Part shown: positions 35,884-44,692 of the stretch, piece by piece
How positions within the stretch are numbered: position 1 is the stretch's first letter
How the letters are laid out: the number at the start of each line of letters is the position of its first letter
DNA from: DAOULY01 sp034414595
Lineage (GTDB): Bacteria > Chloroflexota > Dehalococcoidia > SZUA-161 > JAUWZY01
Reading direction: 5' to 3'
DNA length: 64,000 nucleotides
Assembly (NCBI GenBank): GCA_034414595.1
Contig: DAOULY010000001.1
Location: 62,001 to 126,000, forward strand
Translations under genes and position numbers: made by a program
The notes under the pieces: generated by a model
Database searches by the model: none
The model's input: only the letters and a program-made list of their open reading frames with translations
Told to the model about the DNA's origin: nothing

Positions 35884-36609
35884 ATGGCGCCGTGGCTCAT
35901 TGCAGTTATCGCAATTGTTGGTGTAGTTGTCATTCTTGCTGTTTCGGCATTTCTATATGGTTTCGTTCATAGCCGGGGTTCTCGTAGAGGATTGCGTGTT
36001 ACTCAACTCGCGACACCACGCGCTATCACTGTGGCTCCTGGGGAGGGAGGAGTTGCTGCTCCGTTGACTACAGGCATCAGCGGTATGACTCTTGTTGAGA
36101 GAGAGACCGCTGCTCCGGTGACTGCAAGCACCAGCAGTATGGCTCGTGCTGAGAGAGAGACCGCTGCTCCGGTGACCACAAGCACCAGCAGTATGGCTCG
36201 TGCTGAGAGAGCGACTGCTGCTCCGATGACTGCGAGTACCAGCAGTTTGGCTCCTGCTGAGAGAGCGACTGCTGCTCCGGTGGCTTCACGCATCAGCAGT
36301 GTGGCTCCTGACGAGAGAAAGGCTCCTTCTGCTGTCATGCCTACTCCGGAAGTTGCCAAGGAAGTAGTGATAACAAGAGAGAAAGAAGTTTACAAGGAGG
36401 GACCTATGGATGGGAACTATGTTGCCCGGGATGAGGATGAGGCCAAACTCATTCAAACGTGGCGTCCTGATTGCAGTTTGATTATCCCACCTGACTATGA
36501 TGAAGCGATAGAGATAATAACCGAGTGCCCGCTAACTTGTCCGTACAGGGCTGTGAGCATCACGTTCACCGAGCTTGACCAGGATGAGTTGCGAAAGCGT
36601 CCAAAATAA
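35884..36609 (+). CDS. Membrane-anchored protein with five 18-residue repeats
   Basis: 241 residues. A single N-terminal TM helix (~4-27) is followed by basic residues, then by five 18-residue repeats (~59-148) of the form APVTxSTSSMARAERxTA, low-complexity and Ala/Thr/Ser-rich. A compact C-terminal domain (~165-241) has PDCSLIIPPDYDEAIEIITECPLTCPYRAVSI, with a C-x3-C pair. The linker resembles a flexible stalk holding the C-terminal domain away from the membrane. I do not recognise the family. Confidence 0.7.
   Translation: MAPWLIAVIAIVGVVVILAVSAFLYGFVHSRGSRRGLRVTQLATPRAITVAPGEGGVAAPLTTGISGMTLVERETAAPVTASTSSMARAERETAAPVTTSTSSMARAERATAAPMTASTSSLAPAERATAAPVASRISSVAPDERKAPSAVMPTPEVAKEVVITREKEVYKEGPMDGNYVARDEDEAKLIQTWRPDCSLIIPPDYDEAIEIITECPLTCPYRAVSITFTELDQDELRKRPK
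36058..36327 (+). repeat. Five tandem 54-bp repeats inside a gene
   Basis: The unit starts at GCTGCTCCG and recurs every 54 bp, preserving the frame. Units 2 to 4 are most alike, while units 1 and 5 have diverged. Copy number is likely to vary between strains. Confidence 0.85.
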
Positions 36610-36977
36610 TGTTTTTGGCGCCTTGCCAACGAACAACTTATCAGCCCTGAAATCATTAAGTTCGCCAATTATAGCCAGGATTTCTCCGTTCATCCTAACC
36701 TGTGGCACTTGCATCATACGCGCGTGGTGGCCAAAAATGGCGTGCATCTACCTCTATTATCCAATCTGCCATTCCTCCCGGTTCCATCGATAGGCTACCT
36801 TTAGGTGCCTGCAGCTTCCCTAAGTACAGCCTCTATTCCGTTTTCCCCTATTGGGACTGCTCTTCTTGCATAGCTCTTGACACCTGTGCTAATTTCAAAA
36901 AAGAAGTAGATCATAGTTCATGAAGACAATTCCAAGAGACGGTGCAAAATGGTGAAGCCGAGAATTTCTGAAACGGA
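36610..36977. other. Region between convergent genes, possible gene debris
   Basis: 368 bp between convergent 3' ends. A minus-strand frame at 36532-36747 has protein-like composition but overlaps the preceding gene antisense and has no ribosome site. A plus-strand frame ends with a Cys-spaced tail (CSSCIALDTCANF). Both could be debris and neither is called as a gene. Confidence 0.35.
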
Positions 36978-39734
36978 TCAAGGAATAATCGGAATACTTG
37001 CTCGTACTGTGGTCCCCTCACCTGGAGCGCCTGCAATTGTGACGTCGCCTCCCCAATAGCGGGCACGCTCTTGCATTCCCATTAACCCAAACGCCCGGGG
37101 GGATCTCATCTGCTCTGGTGTAATTCCTTTGCCATCGTCCCTGACCCCCAGCAATACCTCTTTGTCCTTCTTCTTCAAGCTTACTTTGACCCCTGTTGCA
37201 CTGGCATGTCGAGACACATTGGTCAGTGCTTCCTGGAAGATGCGGAAAATTGCTGTAGCACGCTCTTGATCCAGAACAATGTCCTCACACTCTGTGCTAA
37301 CTTCACATTTGATTCCAGTCCGCTTTTGAAATTCCTCCGCCTGCCATTCAATTGCGGCCACAAGACCGAGGTCATCCAATACCCCCGGTCTCAATTCTGA
37401 GGAAATCCTTTTGACCGACTGGATTGTTCCATCAATAAGTCGTGACATTGACTTTGTCTTCTCAAAAAGTGATGCCTGCTCGTTGGGCAATCTGTTGCCT
37501 AACCAGGATAAGTCCATTTTCAAAGCTGTCAATGCCTGGCCCAACTCATCGTGAATCTCGCGTGCGATTCCGGTTCTCTCCGCCTCTCGGACTGACTGCA
37601 AATGTGCGGAAAGGTCACGTAGCTGTTTGCGTGACTGCTCTAATTCCTCCTCTGCCTGCTTACGCTGGGCGACGTCAATCGCGGTCGCAGCTAGATACAA
37701 AGGATTTCCCTCACGATCTGCAACAACTATACCAGTCATCAAAGTAGGGAAGACCGTACCATCTTTTCTCTTATGCCACACTTCCTCGCCAGCAAAGCTG
37801 CCGTTTTCCACAAGTTGGCTTATCAATCCCTCCACGAGTTTCATTTGATGTTCACTGTGGAGAACAGTAATGTGTTTGCCAGTGAGTTCTTCGATCGTAT
37901 ACCCATGCATCCCGGCAAAAGTTTCGTTTACATAGACAAGATTGCCATCCAACGTGCTAATCGCGGCACCGTAGGCTGCTCTGTCAGAGACTGCTTTGAA
38001 TCCCTTCAGTTCCAGCTCCTTTGCTTCAGCATCGGCAACAAGAAGGGCATTTTCAATCGCCATTGCAGCAGGGTGTGACACGGTGACGAGGAAGGAGATA
38101 TCATCAACAGTGAAAGGAACGCGTGAGACCTTGTGGCCAAGACATAAAACGCCAAGCTCCCGCCCCCTTGCCGTCAAAAAGACAAAGAATGACACCCCAG
38201 TCTCTGTGGGTGCTGGATATGGAAACTTGTTTTCCTCCTTCAAGGTCTTCGCATACCCTGCAAGGTTCATCTGAAATGAGTCCTGTTCACATTCTCCGAC
38301 TGCTGCCGCTGGCACCAAATTGCCGTCTTGATCGCGCAAAAGCAGACAGGCGCCGGATAGCCCTAAATTTTTGGACACACTGTCAACCAGATACCGGGAC
38401 AGCGTTTCCAGATCTGTGATTGAGGAAATAGTTGAAGTCAGCAGACTCAGGGTGTATTTGTAGTCGTATCTATCCTTATAGATTCGCCTATCAACAAGGT
38501 ATTGCAACCTCGTCCTCAGCGGAGCGAACAGCAGAATCACAATGCAACTGAAAGCGATTATTATTGCAGTGTGCACGACCCATGGAAGAAAGCTCAAAAA
38601 CGTGGCTAACACTAAAGTAAGCAGCGCGTAGCTCAGCATGATTGCAGCGGCAATGGTGCCATACGATAGCCCACGGGCAATAATCAGGTCTATGTCCAGC
38701 AGCTTATACCGGACGACCGCATAGGCCAGTGTTAGAGGCACCAGAATGATGCCGAGGACGGTCAGGTGAGGCTCTACCAACATGCGTTCACCTATGATAT
38801 TGGGCAGAAGGCTGAGACTGACGACGGGAAGCACTCCAATCAGAGTACCGACTGTAACAATCTTGATTTGCTGCTTGGCCCTGGCAAAAGCTGTGCCGAA
38901 ATAGTTTCGAACCAAGGCGATGATTCCCAAAGTCAGACCAAGAATCAAATCGGCAAGAATGACAGTTCGAAACCAAGGGTAGAGTATAGACTCACGATAT
39001 CCAAATAAAGCGTAGCAGAGCATAATGATGCTGCTGAGCACGTAGAGGGCAGCCGGGAGATAGCGGCTGTACCCTGATAGATCCTGGTCACGTGGAAACA
39101 GCAAGCAGAAGTGGAAAAAAAGCGGAGAACCCAGCAGGTAGCTCACTATCTCCAAATGGGGGCCCCACAATATGTCGCGCACACCGGCCAGCGGGGCCAC
39201 AACGGCAACGGCAATGGCGAAACAGAGCAAGGATAGCAAACGGGCCAGCCTAGCATTTGTCTTCTTGATGAGCACGAAAAGACCTGTAAACCAAAATGAC
39301 AGGCTTATGACGAAGAAGCTGATACACTCGGTCAGAGCAGCAGAAGGCAGTTTACTTCCTGCCACTGTGACGGACTGTAGCTCACCTGCGCTGTTTACAA
39401 CTGTTACCTCATCGATAACTCTGGCACTGATAAATGTCAAGCCCTGCGAAAACTGCTCAACAGGCTGACCGTTAATGGCCACGATGTCATTGCCTGTTTG
39501 TAATCCCGCCTCATATGCCAGCCCGCTGCGATCAACGGTGCCTATAGCCCAGCGTCCTTCTTTCAGTACGCCATCGATTCCCACATAGGGATGTCCTATC
39601 GACGACACAAAGAAGCTGAGCGCGAGGCCGATGCTGACAAGGCCCAGGATGAGAAAAAGAAAGCGCGGCCAGGACGTCAGAGAGCAGCTGATGCAAAGAC
39701 GGTGTAATGCCGTTGCGCCATGCTCTGCTACCAC
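36978..39734 (-). CDS. ComP-like membrane histidine kinase (PDZ, TM, GAF, PAS, HisKA_3)
   Basis: The start GTG at 39732-39734 follows GAAGGAG by 8 bases, giving 918 residues. A TTG at 39761 is the longest reading. Order: one TM (~22-45); an extracytoplasmic PDZ-like domain (~50-125, with SGLAYEAGLQTGNDIVAINGQPV); about seven or more TM helices (~130-395); GAF (~430-590); PAS (~605-715, ending in the AxxIDVAQRK signature); HisKA_3 with phosphoacceptor H728 in AREIHDELGQAL; and HATPase_c (~820-918, RIFQEALTNVSRHA, DDGKGI, GLMGMQERA). The PDZ-plus-multispanning sensor is the ComP architecture of Bacillus. The upstream genes encode a polyprenyl-synthase-like protein and a small peptide, the ComQ and ComX equivalents. 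No response regulator follows directly. Confidence 0.8.
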   Translation of the reverse strand: MVAEHGATALHRLCISCSLTSWPRFLFLILGLVSIGLALSFFVSSIGHPYVGIDGVLKEGRWAIGTVDRSGLAYEAGLQTGNDIVAINGQPVEQFSQGLTFISARVIDEVTVVNSAGELQSVTVAGSKLPSAALTECISFFVISLSFWFTGLFVLIKKTNARLARLLSLLCFAIAVAVVAPLAGVRDILWGPHLEIVSYLLGSPLFFHFCLLFPRDQDLSGYSRYLPAALYVLSSIIMLCYALFGYRESILYPWFRTVILADLILGLTLGIIALVRNYFGTAFARAKQQIKIVTVGTLIGVLPVVSLSLLPNIIGERMLVEPHLTVLGIILVPLTLAYAVVRYKLLDIDLIIARGLSYGTIAAAIMLSYALLTLVLATFLSFLPWVVHTAIIIAFSCIVILLFAPLRTRLQYLVDRRIYKDRYDYKYTLSLLTSTISSITDLETLSRYLVDSVSKNLGLSGACLLLRDQDGNLVPAAAVGECEQDSFQMNLAGYAKTLKEENKFPYPAPTETGVSFFVFLTARGRELGVLCLGHKVSRVPFTVDDISFLVTVSHPAAMAIENALLVADAEAKELELKGFKAVSDRAAYGAAISTLDGNLVYVNETFAGMHGYTIEELTGKHITVLHSEHQMKLVEGLISQLVENGSFAGEEVWHKRKDGTVFPTLMTGIVVADREGNPLYLAATAIDVAQRKQAEEELEQSRKQLRDLSAHLQSVREAERTGIAREIHDELGQALTALKMDLSWLGNRLPNEQASLFEKTKSMSRLIDGTIQSVKRISSELRPGVLDDLGLVAAIEWQAEEFQKRTGIKCEVSTECEDIVLDQERATAIFRIFQEALTNVSRHASATGVKVSLKKKDKEVLLGVRDDGKGITPEQMRSPRAFGLMGMQERARYWGGDVTIAGAPGEGTTVRASIPIIP

Positions 39735-39747
39735 CTGGAATGCTCCT

Positions 39748-40704
39748 TCAAAGCCCTGCAAACATCTTGATGCGCTCCAGAGCAGGACCGGTGATATTAG
39801 TCTGTTCCAGAGCCTTAAGAGCCCTACCTCTGTACAGTTCTGCCGCTACCAGCGCATAGTGAACCGCGCCCGATCGCAGCAAAGCCCGACGCACCTTTTC
39901 CTCCCTCCTTGCTGTGACCGGGACCTTCTTCAGATAGACATCGGTCAACGTCTTCAGGTCATCGCCTTCAGCGTGAGTGAGGCCATAGATCGCCGGCAGC
40001 GTCCTTTTCCTGCTCCTGATATCGCTCTTGGCCCCGGAATCACCACGGACGGACTGGATATCATTGATGATCTGAGCACTCATGCCCAGGTTGCGGCCAA
40101 AAAGAGAATACGATGTGATAACTTGCTCATCACTGGCGGCGAGCAGGGCGCCAATGCAACAGGCGCACTCGAGCAAAGACGCCGATTTCAATTCTACCAT
40201 ATGAAGATACCTTTCTTCAGAGAGATCCTGGGTGCCATCTATGAGGTCGAGATACTGACCGGAGCAAGCCTTGAGCCCCGTCGCGCTTATGGTTTCCATA
40301 ACGGAGGCGATGGTGCCAAGCTCAACCTTCCCCCGGAGCCTTGCGATGGCCTGCTGCGTTAGCATCAGCAATGCTGTGGCTGCGTTTGTGGCGTGGGCCA
40401 ATCCGTAATTGCACCATAGCGCATCAGCAGAGTCCTGATCTTCAATGTCGTCGAGTACGTCCCCAGCAGCTACGAAAAACTCCATAGCCACGGCAGCAGG
40501 AATGGCGTGCTCATAACGCCCGCATATGGCCTCGCAGACGAGCAGGGGTAGAATAGGCCAGCGGGGATTACTCTCCTGATGCAATACTTTTCCGGGCTCG
40601 GATAGCGTATGACGCACCATACGTACAAGAGAACCTTCGCCCATCTGTCTCAGGATGGCGTCTACCTCTTGACGGATGAGGCTGGCCTCTTTTTCAAACG
40701 CCAT
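39748..40704 (-). CDS. ComQ-like polyprenyl synthase/prenyltransferase
   Basis: 318 residues of the trans-isoprenyl diphosphate synthase fold. The first Asp-rich motif is DVLDDIEDQD (DDIED at 85-89). The second is degenerate, NDIQSVRGD (~214-222), followed by SDIRSRKRTLP, which retains the K-R-T-L-P element. Family members make prenyl diphosphates, but ComQ members transfer a geranyl or farnesyl group to a Trp in the ComX peptide. The gene lies between a 72-residue peptide gene with a C-terminal Trp (30-bp gap) and a ComP-like kinase (13-bp gap), so a peptide-prenylating role is favoured. An ordinary prenyl diphosphate synthase is the alternative. Confidence 0.75.
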   Translation of the reverse strand: MAFEKEASLIRQEVDAILRQMGEGSLVRMVRHTLSEPGKVLHQESNPRWPILPLLVCEAICGRYEHAIPAAVAMEFFVAAGDVLDDIEDQDSADALWCNYGLAHATNAATALLMLTQQAIARLRGKVELGTIASVMETISATGLKACSGQYLDLIDGTQDLSEERYLHMVELKSASLLECACCIGALLAASDEQVITSYSLFGRNLGMSAQIINDIQSVRGDSGAKSDIRSRKRTLPAIYGLTHAEGDDLKTLTDVYLKKVPVTARREEKVRRALLRSGAVHYALVAAELYRGRALKALEQTNITGPALERIKMFAGL

Positions 40705-40734
40705 CGTGCCACGGTTTTTCCCAAAGCTGATGGC

Positions 40735-40953
40735 TTACGCAATCCAATAGGCGAGAGGGACGATGTCAGACTCAATCTGACCATGGTCTGTCGTCAGGGC
40801 CAGGCGAGAGCGCACCCGCAGGATGGCGTCTCTTTCCTCTTCAGTCAGATCGTAACTGGACAGCACCTCATCTGGCTTGGACAAGAACTTGGCCTTGAGC
40901 CCCGCATCTGAGAAGACCTTTTTGACCAGCTGCTGCACACCTTTTGAACTCAT
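40735..40953 (-). CDS. Candidate prenylated peptide-pheromone precursor (ComX-like)
   Basis: 72 residues, start ATG 40951-40953 after AAGGGGGT. The N-terminal ~48 residues (VQQLVKKVFSDAGLKAKFLS, then KPDEVLSSYDLTEEERDAIL) look like the Nif11/NHLP-type leader of Os1348-like ribosomal peptides. The C-terminus is SDIVPLAYWIA, with Trp70 third from the end. In Bacillus ComX the prenylated Trp lies near the C-terminus in the same way. It is the first gene of the operon, behind a strong promoter, followed by the prenyl-synthase-like gene and ComP-like kinase. I infer that the tail around Trp70 is released as a modified signal. It could instead be another RiPP or a plain small protein. Confidence 0.7.
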   Translation of the reverse strand: MSSKGVQQLVKKVFSDAGLKAKFLSKPDEVLSSYDLTEEERDAILRVRSRLALTTDHGQIESDIVPLAYWIA

Positions 40954-40981
40954 CCCAACCCCCTTTTTATTGGTGTCGAGA

Positions 40982-41010
40982 ATTATACCACAAGATGCTC
41001 ATGTTGTCCA
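40982..41010 (-). promoter_or_regulatory. Strong promoter of the ComX/Q/P-like operon
   Basis: On the minus strand TGGACA (41005-41010) and a perfect TATAAT (40982-40987) are separated by 17 bp, about 29 bp before the peptide gene start. Confidence 0.75.
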
Positions 41011-41099
41011 ACAGGGTAAGTTAGCCTTATCGCGGGCTATTCATTTTCTGTGGCTTACCAGTTCAAACTCGTAGAGCGTAGCTGGTGGGAAAAGAGGAC

Positions 41100-41834
41100 T
41101 CAGTTGCCCTTCTTGGCCAGGAGTGTTATGCTGCGAGGTCTGGAGATATCTCGTATCTTGTTGAATCCAGCCTCTATTAGAAGGTCGACCAATTCGCTCT
41201 TCTGAGGCGGCCTCAACTCCATGGAGCGCTTTGTCGTTCTCCAACCCCTCTTGGTCTCTCGCAGAGCAAATACGTTTAAGGTCACATTGCGCCCAGCGTA
41301 CTCTTTCGTAGCGAAGAAAAGCACTTTTCTCCCATCGCTCTCCCTGGCCTGCTGGCAGCGGAATGGTGGTTGTGCTGTGAGGTTCTCCTCGTATTCCGCA
41401 AGATCGATAAAGCAATACCCACACGAGCGCGTAGCGCCAAACATGCTTTGTATTCCCTGGCGCAAGTCTGACTCACTGGCAAGGTGCAGAAGAGAATTGC
41501 CGCAAGTAACGACTGCATCGAAGCACTGTTTGACGTCACTCTGCAAAGTACGAATGTCGGAGCGAACCCAGCGCACTGCTACTCCCTCACGCTTTGCGTT
41601 CTCCCGCGCTTTCCTCAGCATTGCCTGACTGATGTCAATTCCGGTCACGGTGTAGCCTCGCTTTGCCAGCGCTATGCTTTGCAGTCCCGTCCCGCAAGTG
41701 CAATCCAGTACAGATTGCACACCTAAAGGTCTCAAGATGTTATCCAACCACTCCGCTGCACGGGTCAGCGCCTGGTCCCAGTCGCCCATTAGCTGATCAT
41801 AGTGTTTGGCCAAGATACTATACGGATCACTCAT
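41100..41834 (-). CDS. Class I SAM-dependent methyltransferase
   Basis: 244 residues, start after AGGTAGG. Motif I is VLDCTCGTGLQSIALAKRGY (~42-61), motif II VTGIDIS, motif IV AVVTCGNSLLHL. Overall it resembles the glycine/sarcosine-type or UbiE-like small-molecule methyltransferases. It lies upstream of the peptide gene on the same strand (146-bp gap containing that operon's promoter), so it is probably independent. Substrate unknown. Confidence 0.82.
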   Translation of the reverse strand: MSDPYSILAKHYDQLMGDWDQALTRAAEWLDNILRPLGVQSVLDCTCGTGLQSIALAKRGYTVTGIDISQAMLRKARENAKREGVAVRWVRSDIRTLQSDVKQCFDAVVTCGNSLLHLASESDLRQGIQSMFGATRSCGYCFIDLAEYEENLTAQPPFRCQQARESDGRKVLFFATKEYAGRNVTLNVFALRETKRGWRTTKRSMELRPPQKSELVDLLIEAGFNKIRDISRPRSITLLAKKGN

Positions 41835-42129
41835 GTATAGGACCTACCTTTTGCTTTGGGCATCGCCGCCTTGTCATGGATACGGCTTAATTATACGCAG
41901 CCTTACAACATAAGCAAGAGGCGGTGTATGTTGTCTGCAAAAGTGAAACATTCCGGCCGAGAAACAATGAATATTTCAGCATCCGTCAGGTATATGCCAA
42001 ATACTGTTGCAAGACCGCGTTTTGTCTGCGGAGGCCTTGACAAAGTGGCCGTCCGTCGGGCATCTTTTGATTGCAAGTGAACCAAGGAGAGAGAAGAACG
42101 GAGGCTACCAATCAATAAGGAGGACAGAA

Positions 42130-42591
42130 ATGGAACACAGACAGCAGGGTATGAGACCACTGAAGATCGATCAGGTGGCCATTGTTGTTAATAATGTAGA
42201 TGAGACCATCAAGCAGCTTAGCACCCTTTGGAATATAGGGCCGTTCCGATTTCACGAAATCGACCTGCCGGATGCGGTTGTACATGGCAAACAAACGCGG
42301 TTGAGAGCCAAGTTAGCCTTCGCCCAGGCTGGACCTGTTGAGCTGGAACTGATTGAGCCGGGGGAAGGCGAGAACATCTACGCTGAATTTCTTCGTGCTA
42401 AAGGTGAGGGCATACACCACTTTGGCATCCACGTCTCAGACATAGAAAGCGAGCTGGCCAAGTTCAAGGAAAAAGGCATAGAGGTCCTGCAGAGCGGCAA
42501 TACCACAGGGACCAGTTTTGCCTATATGGATACTGAAGGCATTGTTGGCGCGATCTTCGAACTGCTGCAACGGAAGCGTAGTCCAGCATAG
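42130..42591 (+). CDS. VOC-fold protein, methylmalonyl-CoA epimerase-like
   Basis: 153 residues from ATG 42130, after AAGGAGG. Two beta-alpha-beta-beta-beta modules of the vicinal-oxygen-chelate fold resemble methylmalonyl-CoA epimerase: LKIDQVAIVVNNVDETI, VELELIEPGEGENIYAEFL, GEGIHHFGIHVSDIESEL and GAIFELLQ. The expected first metal ligand His is Gln15 here, while the later His (IHHFGI) and Glu (FELL) ligands remain. It may epimerise an acyl-CoA linked to the divergent mutase at 23961-26145 or be a related lyase or binding protein. Confidence 0.7.
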   Translation: MEHRQQGMRPLKIDQVAIVVNNVDETIKQLSTLWNIGPFRFHEIDLPDAVVHGKQTRLRAKLAFAQAGPVELELIEPGEGENIYAEFLRAKGEGIHHFGIHVSDIESELAKFKEKGIEVLQSGNTTGTSFAYMDTEGIVGAIFELLQRKRSPA

Positions 42592-42771
42592 CAGAGTTGT
42601 AATTAGCATTGCCAGGGAACCGAGATACAACCTGGATCTCCCATGTCAAATTTGGGATATGGACAACAATTCAGTTTGTGCAAAATGATGAAATGTTCCC
42701 TCCCCCAATGCCTACGATGAATATTCCTGTCCCTCAAAACACAACTATCAGTTAGAATTGGGCCACAAGCA

Positions 42772-43590
42772 TCATGCGACGATATCGCGGCGCTGGAAAA
42801 CGTAAATTGAGGCAGCAAGGCATATGACTATGATACCCAGGTAGATGCCGATGCCGAGCCAGTTCATGCTTAGCTCTGAGGCTATCGGCGCTGGCTCATA
42901 GTAGTGGAAGATGGACAGGTTGCCCATCCACTTCAGTGGTCCAACAGTGCGAGCCAGTATGTGCAGGATGTAGAACAGCCCGGTCAGCGAGCCGGCAGCC
43001 AGCATCACTTTGCGGGGTTCCAAGAAGATGCAGGAAAAGAGCAGCGAGTAGCTGGCCACCACCAGTGCGATGAGCAGCGCGGGGAAAAAAGCGAGGCAGA
43101 CCCCGCCGATGTCTGAGAAGTTGCCTATGATAGCCATACCTATGAGCACGCCGACTATGCAGGCGACAGCTACAGATACTATCGCCAGTGGGAAGACCAG
43201 AAACTTGCTGATGATGATATTGTGGCGCCGTAGCGGCTGTGATAGCAGCATATCCATGGTGCCTCGCTCCACCTCACGGGCAGCGATGCCGCCAGCGTGG
43301 AATATGGCGTAGACGGACATAAGCAGCGGCCAGAGCGAAAGGAACTCCAGGGACATCCACTTGCCCAGCGACAGGCTGCCATCTGGGTTAAGTATAGAGC
43401 CGACCTCGCCAGCAAATATCTCCCATAACGCACTCATCTTATCTGCGTATTCTGCCAGGGTATCAGCGATGTCCTGCATCGGTTGAAAAAGGTAGACCAT
43501 AAGCAGGGCATATAGAAACAGAAAGAAGCACCAAGCGATTATGCTACCCCGGCTGGACTTGAGACTGTGAAGAAACAGGGGTAGATTCAC
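42772..43590 (-). CDS. ABC-2 type transporter permease
   Basis: 272 residues with six predicted TM helices, and the EREVERGTMDMLLSQPLRRHNIIISK element typical of ABC-2 permeases. It starts at GTG 43588-43590, overlapping the ATPase stop by 4 bases. With 43587-44477 it forms an exporter of unknown substrate. Confidence 0.85.
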   Translation of the reverse strand: MNLPLFLHSLKSSRGSIIAWCFFLFLYALLMVYLFQPMQDIADTLAEYADKMSALWEIFAGEVGSILNPDGSLSLGKWMSLEFLSLWPLLMSVYAIFHAGGIAAREVERGTMDMLLSQPLRRHNIIISKFLVFPLAIVSVAVACIVGVLIGMAIIGNFSDIGGVCLAFFPALLIALVVASYSLLFSCIFLEPRKVMLAAGSLTGLFYILHILARTVGPLKWMGNLSIFHYYEPAPIASELSMNWLGIGIYLGIIVICLAASIYVFQRRDIVA

Positions 43591-44477
43591 TCAGACACTT
43601 CCTCGCTGTAGAATTTCATAAATGTGTCTTCGAGGGTGGCCTCGGGGAAGACGATGTCCTCCAATGGTAGCTCAGCGAGCCTGGGCATAAGCTCACCGAC
43701 GTGTACATACACCTCTAACTCGACGTGCTGGTTTCGATAATACAACAGCTTGGTCCCTGGTATCTGCAGTCTTTCCTCTGGTACCCTCTCTTTCAGAGTC
43801 AGCTCCAATTTGCGTACGCGCTTAGTCTTGAGATCATCGATGTTCTCTACGTCGACCAGCAGGCCATCGCGTAAGATGCCTACCCTGTCGCAAACCCTCT
43901 CCACCTCAGGCAGTATGTGGGAGGAGAGGAATACAGTCTTGCCTCTTTCCTTTTCCTCCTTGAGCAGGTTGTAGAACTCGCGCTGCACCAGGGGGTCGAG
44001 GCCACTCGTAGGCTCGTCAAGTATCAGAAGCTCAGGATCGTTCATCAGAGCCTGGATGATGGCCACCTTCTGCTTCATACCCTTGGAGTAGGTGCGTATC
44101 TTGCGTGACAGGTCAATGTCCAGCCGCTCGGCCAGTTCGCCCTTGCGTTCGCCGCCGCGGTTATGGTGCAGCTTGTCGATGAGGGCCAGAAACTCCTCGC
44201 CACTGAGGTTCTCATAGAGTGACACATCTCCGGGCAGGTTGCCGAGGCGCTGCCGTATCTCCAGTGAGTGAGTCCGAACATCCAGGCCGAAGATCTCGGC
44301 CCGCCCTCGCGTCGGGCGGATGAGGTCTATGAGGATGCGAATGGTGGTAGTTTTTCCAGCACCGTTGGGCCCGAGAAAGCCGAATATCTCGCCGGCATTG
44401 ACCTCGAGATCGAGGTTCTCCACTCCACGCACGTTGCCATAGTATTTGGTCAGCCCATATGTCTGGATAACATTCAA
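43587..44477 (-). CDS. ABC transporter ATPase
   Basis: 296 residues: Walker A GPNGAGKTT (~38-46), signature YSKGMKQKV, Walker B LLILDEPTSGLDP and switch His in LSSHILPE. The C-terminal ~80 residues form the extra domain common in ABC-2 (drug or antibiotic) exporters. It is translationally coupled to the permease. Confidence 0.9.
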   Translation of the reverse strand: MNVIQTYGLTKYYGNVRGVENLDLEVNAGEIFGFLGPNGAGKTTTIRILIDLIRPTRGRAEIFGLDVRTHSLEIRQRLGNLPGDVSLYENLSGEEFLALIDKLHHNRGGERKGELAERLDIDLSRKIRTYSKGMKQKVAIIQALMNDPELLILDEPTSGLDPLVQREFYNLLKEEKERGKTVFLSSHILPEVERVCDRVGILRDGLLVDVENIDDLKTKRVRKLELTLKERVPEERLQIPGTKLLYYRNQHVELEVYVHVGELMPRLAELPLEDIVFPEATLEDTFMKFYSEEVSE

Positions 44478-44606
44478 GAAGCTGCTCCTGATCTGCCAAT
44501 GTAACTATATACCATGCACACAAGAGACACAAATCAGCTTCTCGTTCGATCCCTGCCGGCCTCGGCATGGCCAAGAAGTTGCATCCGTTCTAGGCCAAAA
44601 GTACTA

Positions 44607-44636
44607 TTGACTCTGGTTCAAAAGCGCTGGTAAACT
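44607..44636 (+). promoter_or_regulatory. Promoter of the atypical NarL-type regulator
   Basis: TTGACT (44607-44612) and TAAACT (44631-44636) separated by 18 bp, 56 bp before the start codon at 44693. Confidence 0.5.
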
Positions 44637-44692
44637 TTACCTGCATGTAGAGTACAGGGGCGGCAACCTGTCACTCTGTCACGGAGACCTAG

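Noticed and set aside
36532..36747. 71-codon minus-strand frame with protein-like composition (MNGEILAIIGELNDFRAD)
   Set aside because: Overlaps the 3' end of the repeat protein antisense and lacks a ribosome site. Could be a remnant but not supported as a gene.
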